Below are positions 6,349 to 12,392 of a DNA stretch of 12,392 nucleotides, piece after piece. Source of the stretch: Victivallales bacterium (GTDB lineage Bacteria; Verrucomicrobiota; Lentisphaeria; Oligosphaerales; Oligosphaeraceae); NCBI GenBank assembly GCA_017458805.1, contig JAFTAC010000684.1, positions 1 to 12,392 of the forward strand, in the 5' to 3' direction. A program made the position numbers and the translations under genes. How positions within the stretch are numbered: position 1 is the first letter of the stretch; every line of letters starts with the position of its first letter. The notes beneath the pieces were generated by a model. It saw only the letters and a list, made by a program, of their open reading frames with translations. It did no database searches and was not told where the DNA came from.

Positions 6349-6408
6349 ACTAACCACTAACCACTAACCACTAACCACTAACCACTAACCACTAACCACT
6401 AACCACTA
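6349..6408. repeat. Heptamer tandem array between murG and thrC
   Basis: Eight perfect copies of ACTAACC (plus strand; TTAGTGG family on the minus strand) occupy 6349-6404, followed by a partial ACTA. The array fills the whole murG-thrC gap: it contains the murG stop codon (TAG, 6406-6408) and reaches within three bases of the thrC ATG. On the minus strand each unit contains TAG and GTG, so stops appear in every frame each 21 bp. Because the unit is not a multiple of three and replaces any ribosome site, copy-number slippage could change the spacing between the two genes. Confidence 0.95.
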
Positions 6409-7524
6409 CATTTCCGACAATTCCGCTATGAATGCGGCCATCTCTTTTGCCGCATCGGGATGCGCCAGAACCTTGAGCTTTTCGCCCATCGTCTTGAACT
6501 TTGCACCGTCAGCCACAAAACTGGCGACAATCTCCTTCAGGCCCGATGCCGTCGCGGTCGCCTGGGGCAGATGAATGGCGCCTCCGACGCTCTCCGCGAG
6601 TTTCGCGTTGACCGTCTGGTGGTCGTCCGCCGCCGTCGGCAGGGGAATGATAACTGCTGGCTTCCCGAAGAGCGCCAATTCACACAGGCTGGAGGCCCCG
6701 CCACGGCAGATGACCAGCTGCGACGCCAAATAGCACTTTTCAATGGATGAATCGGCACGGCGAATAGAAGCCTTCACGCCAGATGCCTTGTAGGCTTCCT
6801 CCAGCGCAGCGTTGTCATCCGTGCCAGTAAGATGCATGAACTGCACCTTGCCAGCGAACTCTCCAATCTGGCCCGCCATCTCCGTAAAGAGCTCGTTGAT
6901 GCGGCGAGCCCCCTGGCTGCCACCAAAGACAAGGATGGTCGGCACACCGTTATCCAACCCCAGCGATGGAAGGAAGGTGTCATCCTCCACGGGATGCAAT
7001 GCAGCGTTGATAACCGTATCGCGCAGAGGCATTCCCAAACATTTTGAACGTGTGCCTTTAAGTTGCCCCTCATCGCAAAGCGGAAGCGAGAGGCCGATGC
7101 CACGTGCCCGTGAAATGAGCATCCTGTTCGCCTTTCCCATGAAGGCATTGCCCTCATGCAGCACCAGCGGAACGCTCTTCGGAACCGTCCAGCAGGTCAA
7201 CCAGGAGGCATAGCTTCCCATGCCAAGCACGACATCGGGCGCAACCTCTTTCAAAACCGCCTTCGCCTTCGACCAGCCACTCAAGAATCTGAACGGAAGC
7301 CTCAGAAGCCCGCCAAGACCTTGTGGAGCCGTGATAAATGGCATCTCCACTGCAGGCAGTCCCGAGTTCTTTGCAAGCTCCAACTGCTCGGGCGCGTGTT
7401 TGCCCGCAACCAGCAGCGTCACCTTGTTGCCCAAATTGCAAAACTCGCGCGCAATGGCCAGGGTCGGGTAGAAGTGTCCGCCTGTCCCGCCACACGCTAT
7501 CGCCAAATGCTTTTTCTGTGCCAT
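6406..7524 (-). CDS. murG: UDP-N-acetylglucosamine--N-acetylmuramyl-(pentapeptide) pyrophosphoryl-undecaprenol N-acetylglucosamine transferase
   Basis: MurG adds GlcNAc to lipid I to make lipid II on the inner face of the cytoplasmic membrane. The 372-residue product is close to the family's usual 350-370. Both G-loops are present: GGTGGHFYP (12-20, with H17) and GMGSYAS (101-107). The C-terminal domain has FGGSQGARRIN (200-210), CRGGASSLCELALFGKPAVIIPLP (273-296, with donor-binding E282) and DDHQ (300-303). The usual HEQNA reads HEGNA here (123-127), and the usual GGY of the second loop reads GSY, both mild departures. I chose the ATG at 7524, which has AAGGA five bases upstream. A TTG at 7542 would add six residues but lacks a ribosome site. 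It is followed by thrC across the heptamer array and preceded by a terminator. No other mur, fts or ddl genes are beside it, so it lies outside a classic division/cell-wall cluster. Confidence 0.97.
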   Translation of the reverse strand: MAQKKHLAIACGGTGGHFYPTLAIAREFCNLGNKVTLLVAGKHAPEQLELAKNSGLPAVEMPFITAPQGLGGLLRLPFRFLSGWSKAKAVLKEVAPDVVLGMGSYASWLTCWTVPKSVPLVLHEGNAFMGKANRMLISRARGIGLSLPLCDEGQLKGTRSKCLGMPLRDTVINAALHPVEDDTFLPSLGLDNGVPTILVFGGSQGARRINELFTEMAGQIGEFAGKVQFMHLTGTDDNAALEEAYKASGVKASIRRADSSIEKCYLASQLVICRGGASSLCELALFGKPAVIIPLPTAADDHQTVNAKLAESVGGAIHLPQATATASGLKEIVASFVADGAKFKTMGEKLKVLAHPDAAKEMAAFIAELSEM

Positions 7525-7570
7525 ATTGTCCTTATCTTCCAATGAACATATTAAATCTAGAGCATAAAGA

Positions 7571-7609
7571 AAAAAACGGCACCTCTCTTAAAGTGAGCTG
7601 CCGTTTTTT
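7571..7609. terminator. Bidirectional intrinsic terminator
   Basis: AAAAAACGGCA (7571-7581) pairs with TGCCGTTTTTT (7599-7609). A C-C mismatch and a short CTC/GAG extension lead to the apical loop. T-runs occur on both strands, so it can stop transcription either way. It lies 24 bp beyond the small lipoprotein gene on the minus strand, so its main job is probably to end the 9031-7633 transcript before murG. murG would then need its own promoter in 7525-7570; I see no clear -35/-10 pair there. Confidence 0.88.
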
Positions 7610-7632
7610 CAATCAAAGCCGATGTAACCAGC

Positions 7633-7779
7633 CTACATGGGGACGCCGAGCGTGCTGTTTTCCCAGCCAGCTGGCGCACTCCAAGGCAGGTTCTGCGAAT
7701 TGTTGTCCCCCACACTGACGCAACTGGAAAACAGTAACGTCAATGCGAACGCAGCCACTATGCAAGCAAGCTTAGTCAT
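7633..7779 (-). CDS. Small putative lipoprotein (48 aa)
   Basis: The product starts MTKLACIVAAFALTLLFSSC, a basic N-region plus hydrophobic core ending in an acceptable lipobox (F-S-S-C, C20). This predicts a mature lipid-anchored peptide of only 29 residues ending NLPWSAPAGWENSTLGVPM. I recall similar tiny lipoproteins ending in PW-x-P-x-xWE motifs from Lentisphaerota/Verrucomicrobiota genomes, but cannot verify this here. The start codon overlaps the 3' end of the upstream coiled-coil gene by eight bases (the shared sequence reads ATGACTAA), which implies translational coupling. No strong ribosome site of its own is visible. A longer frame start at 7839 would bury the signal sequence and is rejected. 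A terminator follows. Partner in the envelope of the upstream membrane protein is the natural inference. Confidence 0.75.
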   Translation of the reverse strand: MTKLACIVAAFALTLLFSSCVSVGDNNSQNLPWSAPAGWENSTLGVPM

Positions 7780-9031
7780 CAGTGCTTTCGCTGCTGGCAT
7801 TGGCACCCATGAAGACCTTCGCGCCCTTCGGGATGTCACCAGAACGCCTTGAAATCTCGATGAGGCTTATCTTGTCCTCAGCCTTGGAGACAGTGCCAGA
7901 GGCAAGGAACTTGCCTGTTTCATCGGAGATGACAACCAGGACGCCCTTCACGATGTCCTTGTTGCTCAAATCGCAGATGACATAGTTCCACTCAGAGTTG
8001 TCCAGCAGCACATAGCCAACAATCTTGGGGTTGATTTGCTCAACGCTCTCAAGCACGGGTCTGGAGGCACTGTCCTCGCCACCCAGCTCGCGGATGCGCT
8101 CATTGGCCTTCGCCAGCTTCTTCGTGAGGCCTTCGCTCTCTTCCTTCAGTTTGGCGATTTCGTCCTCGCGTGTGCGGAGTTCCGCCAGTTTCTCGGCCAA
8201 TTCTTTCTTGACGCTCTCCAGTTCGACCAGCTTGCCGTTGATGCCCTCCATGTCCTTCTTGGCGGCATCAAGGACTGTTCGTGCGCTCTTGACATCGATA
8301 TTGGCGGTCCTGGCAGTCCAGTTGTACTTTTTCACATAGCCGTTGAGGCCACGCAGCCACTTCTCGTAGGTGTCCCTGGCTGTCTTGATGTCGTCGATGG
8401 ACTTGCCCATCTTGTCAAAGATGCCCTCGGAGCCAGCGTACTTGGCGGTCATGGTATCATCTTCTGCCTTGTCAATGGTGATGGCAGACTCCAGCGCATC
8501 AACTCCAGAGACGGTCAAGCGCCTGGAAATCTGCTTGATACCATCCAGCATGTCGTCTTCACGGTCCTTGACCGCCTTGGAGAAGGAGGTGGCAAGGGCG
8601 AGCTTGCCCTCGTATGTTCCGCTGGCCTTCAAATCCTCGTCAAGCATTGTGCCATCCTCAATGCCCAGGTTTTTGGAGACTGTGGTGATAGTCTCTGCAA
8701 GTGCATTGCGCTGGGTGATGACCGTGCTGGCGATGGAGCCGACCTCATTCACGTTCTTCTCGAAATCGCCAGGATTCTCTTTGTATTTAAGGTATGAATA
8801 GGCGCCGCTTTCCTTGACGCCAGGCTGCGGCTCCGTGTAGGTCAGCTTGCCACTTTTGCCAGTGTTCGTGTCCGCATCAAGTTTCTTCGCGGTCTCGGAC
8901 AACCCCTTGGCCATCTTCGCGGCCCGTGCCTGATAGGGTTTTAAGTCCTTCCAAATAAGAAAACTGAAAACCGCCGCCGCAATTGCGAGAACTGCTACCA
9001 ATGGAGACAGTATCTTTGCCAATTTGCCCAT
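7772..9031 (-). CDS. Membrane-anchored coiled-coil protein with C-terminal beta domain
   Basis: The 419-residue product has one N-terminal membrane segment (about 7-27, LVAVLAIAAAVFSFLIW) with no clear cleavage site, so it is probably anchored with the rest outside the cytoplasmic membrane. Residues 28-245 are mostly charged and helical. A coiled coil occupies about 250-318 (repeated KKELAEKLAELR-type heptads). Residues about 334-411 form a beta-rich domain: VGYVLLDNSEWNYVICDL, then GVLVVISDETGKFLASGTVSKAEDKISLIEI and PKGAKVFMG. This resembles a small domain I associate with PVC-group envelope proteins with the pattern N-x-x-WN-x-V plus GT-V-x-x-x-x-x-x-S; function unknown. The ATG at 9031 has GGAG six bases upstream. 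It is the first gene of a two-gene unit with the overlapping lipoprotein gene and is divergent from pilD. No catalytic motif is seen. Confidence 0.88.
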   Translation of the reverse strand: MGKLAKILSPLVAVLAIAAAVFSFLIWKDLKPYQARAAKMAKGLSETAKKLDADTNTGKSGKLTYTEPQPGVKESGAYSYLKYKENPGDFEKNVNEVGSIASTVITQRNALAETITTVSKNLGIEDGTMLDEDLKASGTYEGKLALATSFSKAVKDREDDMLDGIKQISRRLTVSGVDALESAITIDKAEDDTMTAKYAGSEGIFDKMGKSIDDIKTARDTYEKWLRGLNGYVKKYNWTARTANIDVKSARTVLDAAKKDMEGINGKLVELESVKKELAEKLAELRTREDEIAKLKEESEGLTKKLAKANERIRELGGEDSASRPVLESVEQINPKIVGYVLLDNSEWNYVICDLSNKDIVKGVLVVISDETGKFLASGTVSKAEDKISLIEISRRSGDIPKGAKVFMGANASSESTDD

Positions 9032-9306
9032 AATAACTCCGTTTCGCTTTAAATGTTATGTTTATTATTGATTTCAACCAGGAAAGATTTGCCGTGCATA
9101 GGCACAGACAAAAGATTATTACAAATTAATTGATAAAACGACAAATGCAAACCATCTACTCGCATTTTTTTTCAAAATACTCATTTTTCTCATATTTTTT
9201 CTGTTTTTTACTGCGATTACCCCCTCTTGAGTGGCATAAACGGGCGAAAACAGTATATTAATGATTGAATTAGAAATAATTTAATAGCTAATTGCTAATT
9301 GCTCCT
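9032..9306. other. AT-rich divergent intergenic region
   Basis: This 275-bp gap separates the minus-strand coiled-coil gene from plus-strand pilD and should hold both promoters. On the minus strand TTGAAA (9077-9072) with TTTAAA 18 bases downstream is a weak candidate promoter. For pilD, TTGAAT near 9264 and TATATT near 9254 occur but are not properly spaced with partners, so I make no call. T-tracts at 9165-9172, 9184-9188, 9195-9200 and 9204-9209 suggest curved DNA. Just before pilD the heptamer GCTAATT occurs twice in tandem (about 9287-9300). No gene or RNA structure is evident. Confidence 0.6.
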
Positions 9307-10476
9307 ATGCCCACAGAGACCATTGACATATCATCGGCGTTCTGGCTGTTCAGCGCCTTCTCGTTCATCCTTGGCTGTTGCATCGGCAGTTTCATGAACG
9401 TAGTCGTATGGCGGCTGCCGCGCGGCGAATCGCTGGTGCATCCTCCCAGCCACTGCCCCAAATGTGGGCACACCATCAAGCCATGGGAGAACATCCCCAT
9501 CATCAGCTGGCTCTGCCTAAAGGCTCGCTGCTCCAGCTGCCACCTGCCCATCTCCATCAAGTACCCCATCGGTGAAGCGGCGACAGGTATTCTGTTCGCA
9601 TTCCTCTGGATGCGCATCTTCCAGCGTGGGCTGCCCCTAGAGTGCATCCCTGGCTTCTTCTTCCTCGGAGGGGCTCTGCTGGCCGCCGCGCTCATCGATG
9701 CCGAGCACCGCTTTATTCCTGATGAGGTCACCTATAGCGGTCTCGTGTTCGCGCTAGCGATGGCAATGATTCTGCCAATGGGCCGCCTCGTCCTACTTCC
9801 AACGCCGAATCCACACGCTGGTGCTCTTATCTTCACTGGTGTCAGGGCTATGCTGCTCAACTGGCACTGTGACCTCGCACCACACCCACTCCTTGCGGCT
9901 CTGCTGGACTGCCTGCTAGGGGCTGCCATGGGCTACGCCCTCCTCGCGTTGTTCGCCTGGTCTGCCAGACGCATCTTCGGCAACGTCAGCAAGAGTTTCT
10001 GCAAGCCCGTCAACGCCACCTTGACGAAGGAAGGCATCCGCCTCCACAACACCTTCCGCTCATGGGAAGAAACGCTTGATGCCGACAGCGATGTCCTCAT
10101 CCTCCACGGCACCCTCCCCTCTTCAAAGGCCATCGCCAAAATCACCGCCAATGCCAAGGGGCTTTCCATCGACGGGCAGCCCCATGACTGGAAGGCCACT
10201 CCCAAACAGGAGGTCAAGGTGGTGCGCCTTGCCACCACCCGCGACGTCATCGGATGCGGCGACGTCAAGTTGCTTGCCATGATCGGCGCCTTCCTCGGGG
10301 CGGACGCGACCATCTATGTTCTCCTCACGGGTTCCCTGCTTGGCCTCCTCTACGCAGTGCCGTCGATGCTCATCCGCCGCAAGTTCATCCCATCTCTCCC
10401 CTTCGGCCCCTTCCTGGCAGTCGCCGCCCTGCTCTGGATGCTCTTCGGCAACCTCGCCTACCTCGTTCTTTCATAA
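9307..10476 (+). CDS. pilD: Prepilin leader peptidase/N-methyltransferase with extra soluble insertion
   Basis: The type IV prepilin peptidase cleaves and N-methylates pilin and pseudopilin precursors at the cytoplasmic membrane. All hallmarks are present. GSFMNVVVWRLPRGESLVHPPSHCPKCGH gives the cytoplasmic domain with zinc cysteines C50, C53, C75 and C78. The first catalytic aspartate lies in LIDAEHRFIPDEVT (D131), and the second in GCGDVK (D319). About eight hydrophobic membrane segments follow the usual plan. At 390 residues it is about 100 longer than typical PilD. The excess is a polar stretch at about 222-312, between a membrane segment and the GxGD motif, carrying two similar-looking beta motifs (EGIRLHNTFRSWEE and KGLSIDGQPHDWKA). 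I chose the ATG at 9307; a TTG at 9292 would add five residues. Neither has a clear Shine-Dalgarno sequence. rnhC follows after 2 bp. No pilin genes lie in the window. Confidence 0.95.
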   Translation: MPTETIDISSAFWLFSAFSFILGCCIGSFMNVVVWRLPRGESLVHPPSHCPKCGHTIKPWENIPIISWLCLKARCSSCHLPISIKYPIGEAATGILFAFLWMRIFQRGLPLECIPGFFFLGGALLAAALIDAEHRFIPDEVTYSGLVFALAMAMILPMGRLVLLPTPNPHAGALIFTGVRAMLLNWHCDLAPHPLLAALLDCLLGAAMGYALLALFAWSARRIFGNVSKSFCKPVNATLTKEGIRLHNTFRSWEETLDADSDVLILHGTLPSSKAIAKITANAKGLSIDGQPHDWKATPKQEVKVVRLATTRDVIGCGDVKLLAMIGAFLGADATIYVLLTGSLLGLLYAVPSMLIRRKFIPSLPFGPFLAVAALLWMLFGNLAYLVLS

Positions 10477-10478
10477 CT

Positions 10479-11405
10479 ATGGACACCAAGAACTACGTCT
10501 GCACCATTACCGCCGAACAGGCCAACCAGCTGAAATCCATTGTTGAGCAGAAAGGCTTCACACTGGACCAGATTCCCTACTCGCTCTGGCGCGCCCGCCA
10601 AAACAAACTGACCATCGTCGCATATGCATCTGGCAAGCTAACGGTCCAAGGACCTGGCACGGGTGAGTTCATCCAGTTCACTTTGGAACCCGAGGTGCTG
10701 AAAGAGGCGCGATTCGGCTACGAAACGGAACTGGCGAAAATCGAAAACCCGCAGATGTTCGAGCCCCACGCAGGCATTGATGAAAGCGGCAAGGGCGACT
10801 ACTTCGGCCCCCTCGTCATCGCATGCGCCTATACGGATGCCACCTCTGCGCAGAATCTCCTGGACGCTGGGGTCATGGATTCCAAGAGAATCTCATCGGA
10901 TGCGAAAATCCTCCAGCTGGATGCCCTCATACGCAAGGAGTGCGCTGGAAAGTTCTCGCTTATCACCGTGGGTCCCGAAGCCTACAACAGGCTCTACGCC
11001 TCTTTCGGCAACCTGAACCGACTTCTGGCATGGGGCCACGCCAAGTCCCTGGAGGAGCTGCTAAAGCTGGTGCCCACCTGCCCGCGCGCGATTTCAGACC
11101 AGTTCGCCAGCACGGAGGCGACCGTGCGGAACGCCCTGCAGGAACGCGGGCGGGCCATCACGTTGGAGCAACACCCAAAGGCGGAGGCCGACGTTGCAGT
11201 CGCAGCAGCCTCCATTCTGGCCCGCGCGGAATTCGTGCGCGTGATGAAGCGCCTGGGCGAATCCATCACCCTTGTCCTCCCCAAAGGGGCTGGTCCCGCC
11301 GTCACCCAGACCGCTGCAGCCATCTACCGCAACGGTGGCGAAGAGGCCCTGCGCAAGGTCGCCAAGCTGCACTTCGCCATCACAGCTGCTATAAAACAAG
11401 GCTAG
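10479..11405 (+). CDS. rnhC: Ribonuclease HIII
   Basis: RNase HIII cuts the RNA strand of RNA:DNA hybrids, for example R-loops and primer remnants. The 308-residue length matches the family. Residues 1-80 form the TBP-like N-terminal substrate-binding domain (MDTKNYVCTITAEQANQLKS, then WRARQNKLTIVAYASGKLTVQGPG). The catalytic core starts with GIDESGKGDYFGPLVIA at 99-115 (D101, E102), the form seen in chlamydial-type enzymes. MDSKRIS at 133-139, SDQFA with D207, and the HIII-type KAEADVAVAAASILAR at 234-249 follow. I chose the ATG at 10479, two bases after the pilD stop, because it starts the N-terminal domain. Upstream frame extension would overlap pilD entirely. No ribosome site is visible, so coupling to pilD is likely. 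The TAG stop is part of the first unit of the downstream 9-bp repeat array. Confidence 0.95.
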   Translation: MDTKNYVCTITAEQANQLKSIVEQKGFTLDQIPYSLWRARQNKLTIVAYASGKLTVQGPGTGEFIQFTLEPEVLKEARFGYETELAKIENPQMFEPHAGIDESGKGDYFGPLVIACAYTDATSAQNLLDAGVMDSKRISSDAKILQLDALIRKECAGKFSLITVGPEAYNRLYASFGNLNRLLAWGHAKSLEELLKLVPTCPRAISDQFASTEATVRNALQERGRAITLEQHPKAEADVAVAAASILARAEFVRVMKRLGESITLVLPKGAGPAVTQTAAAIYRNGGEEALRKVAKLHFAITAAIKQG

Positions 11406-11464
11406 AGCTTCTAGAGATTCTAGAGCTTCTAGAGCTTCTAGAGCTTCTAGAGATTCTAGAGATT
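11402..11464 (-). repeat. 9-bp TCTAGA tandem array, copy 2 (seven units, inverted)
   Basis: Seven 9-base units, CTAGAGCTT or CTAGAGATT on the plus strand, cover 63 bp. On the minus strand the units read CTCTAGAAG or CTCTAGAAT, the same family as the array at 4747-4809, so the two arrays are inverted relative to each other. The first unit supplies the TAG stop codon of rnhC. Adjacent TCTAGA palindromes could fold into 6-bp hairpins. The rest of the gap to 11510 (CCTACCACCAACC and following) is C/A-rich, with no terminator or clear promoter. Confidence 0.92.
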
Positions 11465-11510
11465 CCTACCACCAACCATTCCAATCAACCATAACCAGTC
11501 AGGTGCCTAC

Positions 11511-12392
11511 ATGAAAAAACACATCCTACTTGCATTCCTCCTTGCCGTTCTGGCATACGCCGTGGAGATTCCCTTCGAGCCAGCCTTCCCTGCCATCGAA
11601 AAAGTGGCTGTACCTGCGGGCGATAATGAAAACTACTCGGATTTTGTCCAACTGCCAGCCGTTCCCGTGAAGCCGGGGAAGTCCGTTGTACTCAAGGTCA
11701 ATCTGCGCATGGACTGCAAGAGCTTTGGCGGCTGGAACCCCTGGGGCGCCATCGAACTCAACGGACGCGAAATCAACCGCACCGCCTCGAACGGCACTCC
11801 ACGCCTGCTGCTGCGCGGCCCCGTCCTGCACACCACGCACCCGCGCGAAAAGCTGGTGCCTTACTGGCGTGAAGGTGGTCACAGCCTCATCCTGACACTT
11901 TTCGTACCCGAGAACGAAACGAAGATGAATCCGCAGGTGATTGACAGCCAATTCGGCTATGACTACTACTTCGACGTGGATGACATGGTCAGCAAGCTCG
12001 TTGTCGGCGCCGACGACCGCATAGAGAACGACACGCCAAACAAGTTCCGCTTCATCAACGCCCTAAGCAAACGCATCGCCGACCTGGCCTTCATTGCAAA
12101 GGCCATCCAGCTTGGCTACGTCCCCACAACCGAACTCTTCCCGCTGAAAGGCATCAAGTTCTGGAAGACCGATGGGCTCAAGAGCACGGCGGGCAGCGTC
12201 AGCGGCAACGGCTTCAAGCTGAATGTCTCCCCCTTCGGCGGCATGGAGCTGGATATGGACGGGAACAAACTCTACTTTGAATCTGCATTCAGCTATCCAG
12301 CCTCGCCATTTATGAAGTACAACCGCCTCGCACTGGACAGCGTGACAGGGGTGCCAGGCATCCAGACGAAGGTCTCCCAGCAGGGAAATAAC
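11511..12392 (+). CDS. Secreted beta-rich protein, C-terminus cut off by window edge
   Basis: A frame with no stop runs from the ATG at 11511 to the right edge (294 codons). AGGTG lies about six bases upstream. The start MKKHILLAFLLAVLAYAVE is a clean signal peptide, with cleavage expected at AYA-VE. The visible mature part is rich in beta-strand patterns: PVKPGKSVVLKVNLRM, GGWNPWGAIELNGREI, GTPRLLLRGPVL and GGHSLILTLFVPEN. YYFDVDDMVSKLVVG, NKFRFINALSK and ADLAFIAKAIQLGYVP follow. This layout resembles an N-terminal jelly-roll module of large secreted PVC-group proteins, some attached to glycosidase-like domains, but that is my impression and no catalytic residues can be named. The second part (about 220 onward) looks like another beta domain. 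A surface or carbohydrate-related role is plausible but unproven. No downstream gene is visible. Confidence 0.85.
   Translation, partial: MKKHILLAFLLAVLAYAVEIPFEPAFPAIEKVAVPAGDNENYSDFVQLPAVPVKPGKSVVLKVNLRMDCKSFGGWNPWGAIELNGREINRTASNGTPRLLLRGPVLHTTHPREKLVPYWREGGHSLILTLFVPENETKMNPQVIDSQFGYDYYFDVDDMVSKLVVGADDRIENDTPNKFRFINALSKRIADLAFIAKAIQLGYVPTTELFPLKGIKFWKTDGLKSTAGSVSGNGFKLNVSPFGGMELDMDGNKLYFESAFSYPASPFMKYNRLALDSVTGVPGIQTKVSQQGNN

Noticed and set aside
6349..6408. CRISPR array
   Set aside because: Units are 7 bp with no spacers. The 9-bp arrays likewise have no unique spacers, and no cas genes are nearby.
7780..7839. N-terminal extension of the small lipoprotein to the start at 7839
   Set aside because: It would place 20 mostly charged residues ahead of the signal sequence and bury the lipobox; the internal ATG overlapping the upstream stop is a normal coupled start.
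8036..8797. Plus-strand open frame of 253 codons opposite the coiled-coil gene
   Set aside because: It lies wholly inside the well-supported minus-strand gene and has no ribosome site or recognisable domain.
10823..11494. Plus-strand frame of 223 codons ending in LELLEIL repeats
   Set aside because: It is an alternative frame of rnhC that runs into the second 9-bp array; the rnhC frame carries the active-site motifs.

Overview
The window looks like chromosomal DNA from a bacterium of the Planctomycetes-Verrucomicrobia-Chlamydiae group, most likely a Lentisphaerota, Kiritimatiellota or Verrucomicrobiota-like lineage. This is inference from several hints. The RNase HIII has the DESGKGDYFG active-site form I associate with chlamydial-type enzymes. 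The prepilin peptidase carries an extra soluble insertion of the kind I recall from this group. A membrane coiled-coil protein ends in a small beta-rich domain I also associate with it. There are many secreted proteins of no clear family, a TIM-barrel sugar isomerase next to a Gfo/Idh/MocA oxidoreductase, and short tandem-repeat arrays in the intergenic gaps. No phage, transposase, CRISPR or plasmid functions are visible.

Layout. Positions 1-4554 hold five minus-strand genes, read right to left: two exported proteins 7 bp apart (3601-4554, then 2610-3590), the oxidoreductase (1465-2505), the sugar-phosphate isomerase/epimerase-like protein (575-1399), and an unrecognised protein running off the left edge (1-465). 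A plus-strand tRNA-Arg(TCT) with its own promoter and strong terminator sits at 4627-4703. A 9-bp TCTAGA repeat array follows it. Next come minus-strand thrC (4963-6345) and murG (6406-7524), separated only by an array of eight heptamers. A bidirectional terminator at 7571-7609 separates murG from a translationally coupled pair: a membrane-anchored coiled-coil protein (7772-9031) and a 48-residue putative lipoprotein (7633-7779). An AT-rich divergent intergenic region (9032-9306) leads to plus-strand pilD (9307-10476) and rnhC (10479-11405), 2 bp apart. A second 9-bp array, inverted relative to the first, begins inside the rnhC stop codon. The window ends in a secreted beta-rich protein open at the right edge (11511-12392).

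How it fits together. The recognisable genes are housekeeping: threonine biosynthesis, peptidoglycan lipid II synthesis, type IV pilin/pseudopilin processing, RNA:DNA hybrid removal and Arg-AGA decoding. Most of the rest encodes exported or envelope proteins of unknown role. The most unusual material lies between genes: three tandem-repeat arrays (two 9-bp, one 7-bp), two of which supply the stop codon of the preceding gene, a duplicated hairpin kept foldable by G-U pairs, and two CG-rich palindromes. None of this establishes a new defence or metabolic system. The best candidates for something undescribed are the coupled coiled-coil/lipoprotein pair, the exported pair containing a degenerate formylglycine-generating-enzyme-like fold, and the repeat family.
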